From Pseudomonas lundensis (lineage in GTDB: Bacteria > Pseudomonadota > Gammaproteobacteria > Pseudomonadales > Pseudomonadaceae), in contig NZ_NQKI01000001.1 of the NCBI RefSeq assembly GCF_002269125.1, positions 308,548 through 372,547 of the forward strand: a stretch of DNA of 64,000 nt, written 5' to 3'. The notes below the pieces were generated by a model. That model was given only the letters and a program-made list of their open reading frames with translations. It did no database searches and was not told where the DNA came from. The position numbers and the translations under genes were made by a program. Shown one piece after another: positions 19,679 through 27,451 of the stretch. How positions within the stretch are numbered: the stretch's first letter is position 1; the number at the start of each line of letters is the position of its first letter.

Positions 19679-20182
19679 TTATTCGTAACCGAGGCTGAAT
19701 TGCAGCTGGTTGACCTTCTTTTGCAGAGCCTTGAGCTCTTCCTGCTTGGCGGCCAGTTGCTTGGCGTTGCCTGTGCTGGCGGGCTTGGCTTTCGCGGCGT
19801 TGAGCTGTTGCTCAAGTGAGGCGATCTGTTTCTGCACCTGCGCTTTGTTGCCGCTGCGGGTCTTGAGCGAAGCCAGCAGTTGACTCAGGGACTGGTTGAG
19901 CGCCGCCTGGGACTTCTGCTGCGCCAACAGATCGGTACGTGACACCGCCTGCTGCGCGGCAATGTCCTGGTACACCTGATGGAACATCGCGTTTTCTTGT
20001 TGGGATTTGGCCAGCGCCGCCTCGTTCTGGCGGATTTGCTCGCTGTAGCCGCCGCCCGCGTCGCAGTTCACCTTGGTGAACAGGCTCGCATCGCGGTTTG
20101 TGGCATCGCATTCACCCGGCTGGGTGGCGCAACCGGACATCACCAGCAACGCGCCAACCCCTAGCATTAATCGTACGTTCAT
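19679..20182 (-). CDS. Coiled-coil lipoprotein
   Basis: From the ATG at 20182 the product has 167 residues with a lipoprotein signal ending VMSGC (about residue 18). The +2 residue is Ala, which would send it to the outer membrane under the usual Lol rule. The remainder is predicted mostly helical and Gln/Lys/Ala-rich, with heptad-like stretches (QVQKQIASLEQQLNAAK and QLAAKQEELKALQKKVNQL). A longer frame from 20227 would destroy the signal position. It starts four bases after the preceding lipoprotein gene. Position suggests a TagQ-like tether for the SUMF1-fold protein, but sequence likeness to TagQ was not established. Confidence 0.7.
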   Translation of the reverse strand: MNVRLMLGVGALLVMSGCATQPGECDATNRDASLFTKVNCDAGGGYSEQIRQNEAALAKSQQENAMFHQVYQDIAAQQAVSRTDLLAQQKSQAALNQSLSQLLASLKTRSGNKAQVQKQIASLEQQLNAAKAKPASTGNAKQLAAKQEELKALQKKVNQLQFSLGYE

Positions 20183-20186
20183 GGTT

Positions 20187-20921
20187 TCAACCCAAGGTGA
20201 TCGCGGAACGCTGGCTGTACAAGCCATCGACTTCTTTTTGCAGGCTGGCCACTTTCTCGTTCATCTTCGAAATATTGGCGTCGATCTGCTTCAATTCGGG
20301 GGCATTACCCTGGGCACGCTCGACTTTCACCACGTCGTTGTAGCCGGCGACTTTGGTCTGCATATTTTTGACTTCGCTGCGCAGCTGATCAATGTTGCTG
20401 TCGATCGCGGCAATCTGCTTTTGCGCCTGAGCCTTGTCGATTTTTTTGCTCGCCAGGTCGCGCTTGATCTGGGCGATTTGCGCCTTGTCATCGTTGATGA
20501 CTTGTTGAGCCGTTGCGGTGCGCGTGACGACCTTTTGCGTGTCCAACTGCACGTCGCTGTTGTACTTCTGCAAGCGCTGGGTGGTGTTGGCGTATTCGCT
20601 ACGACGTTGATCGACGTAATAGTTGGCCCCCATCGCCACCCCACACGCCGCCACGCCTGCAGCGATCATGCACACTGCTTTATTCCCGGAGTTGGTCAAC
20701 GCACAGGTCAACACCGCAGCCCCCGCGCCCATGGCGCAGGCCTGATAGCCGGACTTGCTGAAAAACTCGGCATCAGTGCCCTGGGTCAGGCGCGGATCGG
20801 GGGCCGGGGCGCCCGCCCCCAACATGCCACTGCCGGTGCTGGCGCAACCGGTCAGCAGCAAGCTGCCCGTGAGCATAAAACTGACCAGTAATTTGGAAGA
20901 GGACCACAGGCTGCGCATCAT
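20187..20921 (-). CDS. Coiled-coil lipoprotein with glycine/alanine-rich hydrophobic segment
   Basis: A 244-residue product whose signal ends LLLTGC (about residue 25), again with Ala at +2. Residues 58-100 form a small-residue-rich hydrophobic stretch with three cysteines (QACAMGAGAAVLTCALTN, VCMIAAGVAACGVAMGAN), resembling glycine-zipper membrane segments. From about 105 the chain is a long coiled coil (INDDKAQIAQIKRDLASKK and later). AAGGAG lies seven bases before the first ATG. No family recognised beyond these features. The operon context puts it with envelope sensing proteins. Confidence 0.7.
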   Translation of the reverse strand: MMRSLWSSSKLLVSFMLTGSLLLTGCASTGSGMLGAGAPAPDPRLTQGTDAEFFSKSGYQACAMGAGAAVLTCALTNSGNKAVCMIAAGVAACGVAMGANYYVDQRRSEYANTTQRLQKYNSDVQLDTQKVVTRTATAQQVINDDKAQIAQIKRDLASKKIDKAQAQKQIAAIDSNIDQLRSEVKNMQTKVAGYNDVVKVERAQGNAPELKQIDANISKMNEKVASLQKEVDGLYSQRSAITLG

Positions 20922-20954
20922 CGTTTTTCTCCTTGTTGAAGCGGTTTTCAGGGC

Positions 20955-22502
20955 TTATTGGGTGACGGACTTGCAGCTGCTCAGCCAGGCGTCAGTGTCG
21001 ATCTTCTGCTTTTGCAGGTAGGTCTTCTGATTGGCCCAGTGGGTACGCAGGTACGGCTTGAGTTCTTGCAGCTGTTTGTTCTGGTTGATGATTTCTTCCA
21101 TCACCGGCACTTGCGGCTCAAGCAGCGGCTGGCCGTACAAGGACGCGGACTCCACCAGGCTGCTGGCGTAGTAGCGGCTGAGCTTGTGCAGACGGTCCTT
21201 TTGCTCGTCGAGCTTGCCCTTGCGCATGTCGCAGCTCGGGTCTTTGTCGTCGGATTCGCAATTGAGCGCGTAGTTTTTCTGCAAGAAGTCCAGGTAACGG
21301 CCGTCATCAAGCATCTTGGTGCACAGGAACGCGCCAAGGTTGAGGCTGGCGCGAATGGCTTGGTCGCGGGTTTCTTCCTGCTGCTGATTGCTGGCGCGCA
21401 ACTGGTTTTCCAGCGCTTGCAGCTTCTCTTTGAGGGCTTTGTCTTCCACGGCGGAGGCGAGGCTGTTCAATTCCTGAACCGTGCCTTTGTCCTGCGATTT
21501 GTCCCCTTCCTGGGCGCCGGTGCCGAGCTTTTTCCAGCTCTTCTCGATGCTGCCCACGCGCTCGCGGGAGGTCAGGGTCGGTGACACCAGCACCAGCCGC
21601 AGGCCGGTGGTTTTGTTTTTTACCTGGCCGTCGGCGTTGTAGTAAGGCTCTTCCTTACGCAGCGCCGTGCGCAGGTCCGCCTGTGGCGTCAGGTAGTTGC
21701 CACCGCGCACCACGTAGCCACCGGCCTGACCGTGCTGGCGGTCCAGTTTGTTCAGGCGGAACGGTTCAAACATCATTTCGTCGGCGTTGCCGAGCATGTC
21801 GTGCAGGCCCAACGGGTTGGGCTTTTGCAGCCCCGTAAGTTGCAGCTTGCCGTTGGACGACTGCGCGCCGCCAAACCATTCGTAGGCGTTCAGGCCGTCA
21901 GGCATCGGGTAGCGCGTGTCGCTAAACTCGGCCGCGCCAACCTCCAACCCGCCACGGGCTGCGAATTCCCATTCGGTTTCGGTAGGCAGGCGCAGGAAGC
22001 CCAGCGCGCCATCTTCTTTCGGGAGTTTGTCGGCGGCATTTTTACGCAACCACAGGTTGTATTGGTCAGCGGCGTCGATCGCCTGCACCCAACTCACCGA
22101 AACGTGCGGCAGGCGCAGTTTGTTCGACGGGGCCGGGCAGGTCTCGGCGGTCAGCGCCTGATACTGCAACTGGCTCATCTCGTACTTGGCCATCAAGTAG
22201 TAACGCGACTTGTCGCTCTTGCCGCCGGTGAAGCTGCCAGCAATGAACGCCGGTCGCTTCTGCTCGACATACCCCCAGTCCGGGCTGTCCTGACCAATAT
22301 TGATCGGGTAATCGTCCAGCGGGCCGGTGACCGGGATGAACACCTTGCGAAACACCATCGAGCCGTCGCACGGCATCGGCAAGACCACGTCACTAGCGTC
22401 GGGCGCAGGGTTGAAATACTTCTCGTCCCAGCCTGCCGCCGAAGCATCAAGCAGGTAACCGAAGCTCAGGGATGCGAGCAACACAACACGTTTATAGCTC
22501 AC
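20955..22502 (-). CDS. Formylglycine-generating-enzyme-fold protein, TagR-like, with C-terminal coiled coil
   Basis: I place the start at the GTG at 22502 (product 515 residues, signal peptide about 1-22 ending ASA); it overlaps the end of the permease gene by 11 bp and has GGAG seven bases before it. Residues 40-330 show the SUMF1/FGE-sulfatase fold: YEMSQLQYQAL, VSWVQAIDAADQYNLWL, RLPTETEWEFAARGG, DMLGNADEMM and GGYVVRGGNYL. In the T6SS, the periplasmic TagR has this fold and acts on PpkA without being an enzyme. Unlike TagR this protein has about 180 further residues with a coiled coil (345-400) and four cysteines near the end. No FGE-type catalytic cysteine pair was identified. Confidence 0.75.
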   Translation of the reverse strand: MSYKRVVLLASLSFGYLLDASAAGWDEKYFNPAPDASDVVLPMPCDGSMVFRKVFIPVTGPLDDYPINIGQDSPDWGYVEQKRPAFIAGSFTGGKSDKSRYYLMAKYEMSQLQYQALTAETCPAPSNKLRLPHVSVSWVQAIDAADQYNLWLRKNAADKLPKEDGALGFLRLPTETEWEFAARGGLEVGAAEFSDTRYPMPDGLNAYEWFGGAQSSNGKLQLTGLQKPNPLGLHDMLGNADEMMFEPFRLNKLDRQHGQAGGYVVRGGNYLTPQADLRTALRKEEPYYNADGQVKNKTTGLRLVLVSPTLTSRERVGSIEKSWKKLGTGAQEGDKSQDKGTVQELNSLASAVEDKALKEKLQALENQLRASNQQQEETRDQAIRASLNLGAFLCTKMLDDGRYLDFLQKNYALNCESDDKDPSCDMRKGKLDEQKDRLHKLSRYYASSLVESASLYGQPLLEPQVPVMEEIINQNKQLQELKPYLRTHWANQKTYLQKQKIDTDAWLSSCKSVTQ

Positions 22503-23715
22503 GCAAACTCTCCGCAGGTTGGATGCTGATGGCCCGCAGCGCACCGATCACGGCGACCAGTGCAGCGACCAACAGTGCAATCAGCAGGGCAGCCAGCCCG
22601 TGCCAGACAGTGATGTGACAAACAAAGGTTCCCGTGGCCTGGCTGCTGCCGAGCAGGTGGTCGAACAGCACGCTGCCGATGCCATAAAAAGCCAGGCCAC
22701 CGGCATAACCCACAAGGCTCAACAGCAGCGCCTGGACGATGACAAACCCCGCCACCGCCGGGCTGCTGAAGCCGAGCAACCGCAGCACGGCGAGGCTTTT
22801 GCGCTTGCGGTCGATGTTGGCCAGAAACGCGCCAATCATCGAGGCAATGCAGCCGATCAGCGCCGCCCCGGCGATCACACCGAAGATCAGCCCCAGTACG
22901 TGGTTGATGGCTTTGACGTTGTCGATATCGGCCAGACGGCTGGCGGTTTCGATGTTCTGCCCGTTCAACCAGCGCTCCAGCGGCGCAACGCCATCCACGT
23001 CGCGGGCGTACACCCGGGCCCTGGCGTACAGCGGTTGCAGGTTGCCTTGCGGTTTGCCGGTGTCGAGGCCGAACGCGGGCACCTGATAACCGTCGCGAAA
23101 ACGCTCCAGCGCCAGCAGCAGGGGCGGCGCGACAAACCCTGCGGCCCGGCCGAAGCGGGCAGCATCGAGCACCGCGACCACCTGCAAAGTCAGTTCGCCA
23201 CGTTCATTAATACCGTCCAGACGACGGGTTGCGCGCAAACGCACGCTGTCACCGACCTTGGCCTGCAAGCGTTGCGCGGCGCGATCGCTGAGGATCACTT
23301 GCTGCCCGCCAAGGCTGATCTGCGGCACGTTGAGCAATGGGTCTGCGGCCTCACTGGGGATGATCTCCGCGTTTTCGACAAACCGCTGCATGCCCATCAG
23401 CAAGTCGGCCTGCGTATTAAGCGAACGGGTCTGGCCGATGGCAAAGCCGACCTCGGGCTGCTGGCGCAAACGCTCGATCCAGGCCGTGTCGTAGTTGCCA
23501 CTGCTGAGCATTTTCACTTCGAGGTTGCGCGGGTCGCTGAGCAGTTCGTTCTGCAACTGGCTGACCACGCCATGCTTGAGGCCGAACAACAGCAACAGCG
23601 GCGCAATCACCGCCACCAGCGAGGCGGCGATGCAGAACGACACTTTGCGGTCATGCCAGAGGTCGTCGACCGCCAGCTTACCGAGCAGGCCGAGACGGCT
23701 AATCCATAGCTTCAA
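22492..23715 (-). CDS. FtsX-like ABC transporter permease, TagS-like
   Basis: A 407-residue inner-membrane protein with the MacB/FtsX topology: one membrane helix near residues 25-46, a large periplasmic domain to about 265, then three more helices (LGLIFGVIAGAALIGCIASM, AVAGFVIVQALLLSLVGYAG, GLAALLIALLVAALVAVIG). These permeases do not move solutes through a channel; with a LolD-type ATPase they transmit mechanical force to periplasmic partners. It overlaps the ATPase gene by 17 bp. TagS in T6SS clusters has this architecture. Confidence 0.8.
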   Translation of the reverse strand: MKLWISRLGLLGKLAVDDLWHDRKVSFCIAASLVAVIAPLLLLFGLKHGVVSQLQNELLSDPRNLEVKMLSSGNYDTAWIERLRQQPEVGFAIGQTRSLNTQADLLMGMQRFVENAEIIPSEAADPLLNVPQISLGGQQVILSDRAAQRLQAKVGDSVRLRATRRLDGINERGELTLQVVAVLDAARFGRAAGFVAPPLLLALERFRDGYQVPAFGLDTGKPQGNLQPLYARARVYARDVDGVAPLERWLNGQNIETASRLADIDNVKAINHVLGLIFGVIAGAALIGCIASMIGAFLANIDRKRKSLAVLRLLGFSSPAVAGFVIVQALLLSLVGYAGGLAFYGIGSVLFDHLLGSSQATGTFVCHITVWHGLAALLIALLVAALVAVIGALRAISIQPAESLREL

Positions 23716-24403
23716 ACAGCGTTTCTCCCTGACGGCTGATCGCGCCCAGGCGCGGCAAGCCGAAGTCGCGCACCAGCGCCCAATCGTGGGACACCACCAG
23801 CGCGCTCAAGCCCAGTTCGTTGACCAGACTCAGCAACAATTCAAACAAGCGCCGGGCGCTGTGGGGGTCGAGCGCGGCGGTCGGTTCGTCAGCCAGCAAC
23901 ACCTGCGGCTCATGGGCGATGGCCCGCACGCACGCCACACGCTGGCGCTCGCCGATGGACAAGGCCTGCGGCAGTTTGTCGAGCAAGCCGTCAAGGCGCA
24001 GCGCCTGCACGGCACGGTCCACCTGCGCGCTCTCAGCAGGCATGCCGAGCAGGCGGCGGGGCAGGCTGATGTTGTCGCGCACGCTCAAGAAGGGCAGCAA
24101 GCCGCCGCTTTGCAGGATGAAACCCAAGTGCCGCGAGCGCACGGCCGCCAGGCCGGACTGATCATTCGCGGCTAGCATCTGCGCGATGTCCAGTGAAGCC
24201 GTCGCCGGGCCGAGGTGAAAGCGGCCCAGTTCCACGGGTTGCAACAGCAAGCCGATGGCTTCCAGCAAGGTGCTTTTGCCGCAACCGCTTTCGCCGGTGA
24301 TGGCCAGAATGTCGCCGGGCTTGACCTGCAATGTCGGCAAACGCACGTTGTGCGCCTGTGCGCCGCTGCCACGGCGCACCCACATGTTCTGAATATCGAG
24401 CAT
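23699..24403 (-). CDS. LolD-like ABC transporter ATPase, TagT-like
   Basis: A 234-residue ATPase. Walker A is GESGCGKST (about residue 38), the signature motif reads LSIGERQR instead of the usual LSGGQ/E, Walker B is VLLADEPTAALD, and the H-loop is ALVVSHD. The compact size fits the MacB/LolD/FtsE class that pairs with FtsX-type permeases. The isoleucine in the signature motif is a mild deviation that need not stop ATP hydrolysis. It follows the VWA gene by 10 bp and overlaps its permease. Confidence 0.85.
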   Translation of the reverse strand: MLDIQNMWVRRGSGAQAHNVRLPTLQVKPGDILAITGESGCGKSTLLEAIGLLLQPVELGRFHLGPATASLDIAQMLAANDQSGLAAVRSRHLGFILQSGGLLPFLSVRDNISLPRRLLGMPAESAQVDRAVQALRLDGLLDKLPQALSIGERQRVACVRAIAHEPQVLLADEPTAALDPHSARRLFELLLSLVNELGLSALVVSHDWALVRDFGLPRLGAISRQGETLFEAMD

Positions 24404-24413
24404 GGGCGCCCCG

Positions 24414-26402
24414 TTAAGGCATCATTTCCAGCGGCACCGGGTACACGTTGTCCCGCGCATCGCTGTCTTTGGCCAAGGCTACCCAGCGGTCCACGTCCGC
24501 GTTGTAACGCTGGTAGTGGCGCAGCTTGGTGCTCAAGTTACGAATGAAGCGTTCTTGCGCCAGACCGTCCCAGCTCTTCCAGGTTTCTTCGTCCAGGTTG
24601 AGCACTTCGCTCTGGTACGGCAGGTCTTCGAGGTACTCACCGAGTACGCCCATGTCCGCCAGTTTGGCGGTGCCGTTCTGTTTGAGCTGGTTGGGGTCGG
24701 CGCCCATGGTCGCGGCCACTGAACGCAGGCGATCGAACATGTCCGTTGGCGAGATCAGCCCCTCGTTGGCCGCGTCCAGAATCTGCTTCATCACGTCGCT
24801 CAAATCGCTGAGCTGGGCTTTGGTCAGCAACACCCGCACATCGGTGGTAGGGATGTTTTGCTTGATCAGGTCACGATCCGTGATCCACGCCTGAAACACG
24901 GGCGGCGCCTGGCTATTGGTTTTTTCACCCAGATACGCCAGTTGCATGGCATGGCCAATCAAGGCCGCGTCATCAAGCATTTGCTGTTCGGCCGGGTCTT
25001 TCTGAGCCGTCACATCCTGTTTGGCATTCAACGCGCTGCCAATGGCGTCTTCACCCATGTAGGCGGCCTTGACCTGCGCGGTGATGGCACCGGCGAGGGC
25101 ATCGACCTTCTGGCCAAACGCCTGCACATCACCGGCATTGACCGGGTAGTACAGCGACGTATTGGTGCCGGGGTAGGTCGACAAGTTCTGGTACTGCGCC
25201 TCGGCCTTGCCGTGATCTTTGATCCCGGCCGGGGTTTTCAGGTGCAAGGTGTAAATCGCCACGCCGGGGTTGGCCGCTTCAAGGCGAACTTGATCGGCAC
25301 TGAGCCCGGTGCTGCTGAGTTTGTCATCACCCTCGAGTGCACCCGCATCGGTAATCAACACCACATAACGTGCGCCGAACTGCGACCAGTCGACTTGCTC
25401 GATGCTGTGCATCACGCCTGCATACGCGTCTTCGTCGAAGCTTTTGCTGGAAACCTTGGCCTGTTTGAGGTCAGCAACCTTGGCCAAAAAGTCTTCACTG
25501 CCGGTGACCTTGTTTGGGTCGGCGTACATTTTGGTGACGTACTCCAGCCCCGGTACCGCTTTGGTGTTGGAGCGAAACGCCACCAGACCGAATTTGACCT
25601 GGTTGCCCAGGTTTTCGCTTTCGATCTGTTTGTACACCTTGCGAATCGCTTCGCGGGTGCGGTCGATGTAGGGGTCCATCGAGATGGTGGAGTCGATCAC
25701 AAACACCACGGCCGCGCTGAACTCTTTCAACTGGCTGGCTTTCGCTGCGCCCGCCTCGGCGGCGTTGGCCGCAGCGGCTTGCACCGGCTTGTCATCGGCC
25801 TTGCTCACCGACGCCACGTTGAGCAACCGCGTGCGGAAGCCTTCTTCGGTCATCACTTCCTCGCCGCTCAACACGGGCAGCAGGTAGAACTGCTTGTGCA
25901 GGTCGACGAAGTATTCAGGCTCTTGGGCCAGCACACCCGGCGCCAGCGTGCCCTGTTTGAGCTTGGCCCGCAGCGGCGCCACTTTGCTTACCGGATCCGG
26001 CGCATCGAGGATGCCCTCAAGCATGGCGCGGTCTTTGAAAAACATCAGGCGGTCACGGTTGGCCGGGTTGGTGAAGGCCAGCGTGAGCTGCATTTTCCAG
26101 TCGGTGGTGCAACTGGCTGGTAGCCAGCCGATGGTTTTGCCATAGCTGTCAGGGCCGACCTTGAGCCACTCTGCGTTGGCAGCCTGCGCACGCTCGTACA
26201 CGTAAAAACGACTGAACGTGGGCTGCGCGGCGCCTGCTTGACCTCCCGCGCTGCTGCTGAGAGTGCAGCCCGGGGTGGTCAGTACGCGCTGGAACAGGGT
26301 TTTCTTGCCTTCCTGAATCAGCGGCTTGTCATCGGCGTGGGCCAGCGAGCTGCCCATGCACAGGGCCAGCAGGGCGCTGGCGGCCAAAGCAAAACGGCTC
26401 AC
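24414..26402 (-). CDS. Secreted von Willebrand A protein resembling the periplasmic half of PpkA, without a kinase
   Basis: A 662-residue protein with a Sec signal peptide at about 1-23 (ends AHA). Residues 30-130 include a small beta-rich module (FSRFYVYERAQ, WLKVGPDSYGKTIGWLPA). The VWA domain at about 230-430 starts VVFVIDSTISMDPYIDRT: its metal motif is DSTIS, with Thr in place of the first Ser. The remaining 230 residues are helical. In T6SS, PpkA has a cytoplasmic Ser/Thr kinase, a membrane helix and a periplasmic VWA part sensed by TagR. Here only the periplasmic-like part is encoded, as a free secreted protein. I base the PpkA link on remembered motif likeness and gene context; a profile search would settle it. 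Confidence 0.7.
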   Translation of the reverse strand: MSRFALAASALLALCMGSSLAHADDKPLIQEGKKTLFQRVLTTPGCTLSSSAGGQAGAAQPTFSRFYVYERAQAANAEWLKVGPDSYGKTIGWLPASCTTDWKMQLTLAFTNPANRDRLMFFKDRAMLEGILDAPDPVSKVAPLRAKLKQGTLAPGVLAQEPEYFVDLHKQFYLLPVLSGEEVMTEEGFRTRLLNVASVSKADDKPVQAAAANAAEAGAAKASQLKEFSAAVVFVIDSTISMDPYIDRTREAIRKVYKQIESENLGNQVKFGLVAFRSNTKAVPGLEYVTKMYADPNKVTGSEDFLAKVADLKQAKVSSKSFDEDAYAGVMHSIEQVDWSQFGARYVVLITDAGALEGDDKLSSTGLSADQVRLEAANPGVAIYTLHLKTPAGIKDHGKAEAQYQNLSTYPGTNTSLYYPVNAGDVQAFGQKVDALAGAITAQVKAAYMGEDAIGSALNAKQDVTAQKDPAEQQMLDDAALIGHAMQLAYLGEKTNSQAPPVFQAWITDRDLIKQNIPTTDVRVLLTKAQLSDLSDVMKQILDAANEGLISPTDMFDRLRSVAATMGADPNQLKQNGTAKLADMGVLGEYLEDLPYQSEVLNLDEETWKSWDGLAQERFIRNLSTKLRHYQRYNADVDRWVALAKDSDARDNVYPVPLEMMP

Positions 26403-27448
26403 GGCTTCAACTCCTCAAAGCGCGCCTTGGCGTCGGCATTGTCCGGGTCCTGGCTGAGAATGGTTTCGTACCAGTACGCCGCCGTGGCTTTGTCCGGCTC
26501 AGCAAAGCAGGTGCTGGCCTGATGGAATTTCGGGTCGTATTCGTGGGCATAGGCCGTGGCGATTTGCAGATCACCGGCCTGAGCACGGTTGGCGTACAGC
26601 CGCTGGGCCACGCCGCAGTGGTTATTGGCCTTGGCGACGTTGATGATTTCCAGCAGCTCAGCGCTGCCTGGCGCTTTTTTGATACACGTTTGCACAAACG
26701 TCAGCTCGGGCAAGGTGCTCATGCTGTCCAGCGTGCACGCTTCGGCGCCGGTGGGTACAGGTGCGGGTTCAGGCGTTTGCACCACCGGTTTGTCACCCGC
26801 CGGTGCTTCGGCCGCCGGTTCTTTGTTCAACCACCACCAGGCGCCCACCGCAATGGCCGCCAACACCACCAGGGCGATGATCAAAGGCAGCACCCAGGCT
26901 TTTTTGCGAGGCGCAGCAGGTGCAGGCGGTGCCGGCTCTGGCTCGGGCTCCGGTGTAACAGGCTCAACCACCGGTTCCGGCTCGGCCACTGGCACCGGCA
27001 CCGGCTCTGCAGGGGCTGCCGGTGCCCTCGGGGCGGCGAGCTCGCCGGTGTCTTTGTGCTCAGGCAGTTTTTCTTCGGTGTTCGCAGAGGACGGTTGCAA
27101 GCCGACGGCCGGTTTAAGCACCCCACGGTCGCTGTGTCCGCCGCCGCCCTGCTCGCGCAGTTCGATCATGAACTGGGCATTGGCCCCGCCTTCAAGTACC
27201 GGGTCGATCAGTTGCGGGCCGACCACGGTTTCCAAGTCTTCTTCGCTGGCACCCACGCTAAAGTGCGCGACCTTGAACCAGTACGGGCTGTTGCTCCAGT
27301 GCTGGTCGCCCTGAAGGAAGTGGCCGTCCTGATTGCGCTGGATGGAAAACTCCAGGCACTCATGGCCGCCTTGCCATTTTTTGACCGACAGACAGCCCTG
27401 GCCAGCGATATGGGGTTGCAGCTTGAACAAGTCGACTCGAATTGGCAT
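26399..27448 (-). CDS. Single-pass membrane protein with proline-rich linker and TPR-like C-terminus
   Basis: A 349-residue protein. Residues 1-95 form an unrecognised soluble domain (starts MPIRVDLFKLQPHIAGQGCL), residues 120-180 a Pro/Glu/Val-rich linker, and residues 184-206 one membrane helix (VLPLIIALVVLAAIAVGAWWW). The outside part has five cysteines and TPR-like helices, ending AYWYETILSQDPDNADAKARFEELK. It follows srfC by 3 bp and overlaps the VWA gene by ATGA. It may link the cytoplasmic SrfB/SrfC pair to the periplasmic VWA protein; this is inference from topology. Confidence 0.7.
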   Translation of the reverse strand: MPIRVDLFKLQPHIAGQGCLSVKKWQGGHECLEFSIQRNQDGHFLQGDQHWSNSPYWFKVAHFSVGASEEDLETVVGPQLIDPVLEGGANAQFMIELREQGGGGHSDRGVLKPAVGLQPSSANTEEKLPEHKDTGELAAPRAPAAPAEPVPVPVAEPEPVVEPVTPEPEPEPAPPAPAAPRKKAWVLPLIIALVVLAAIAVGAWWWLNKEPAAEAPAGDKPVVQTPEPAPVPTGAEACTLDSMSTLPELTFVQTCIKKAPGSAELLEIINVAKANNHCGVAQRLYANRAQAGDLQIATAYAHEYDPKFHQASTCFAEPDKATAAYWYETILSQDPDNADAKARFEELKP

Positions 27449-27451
27449 TGC

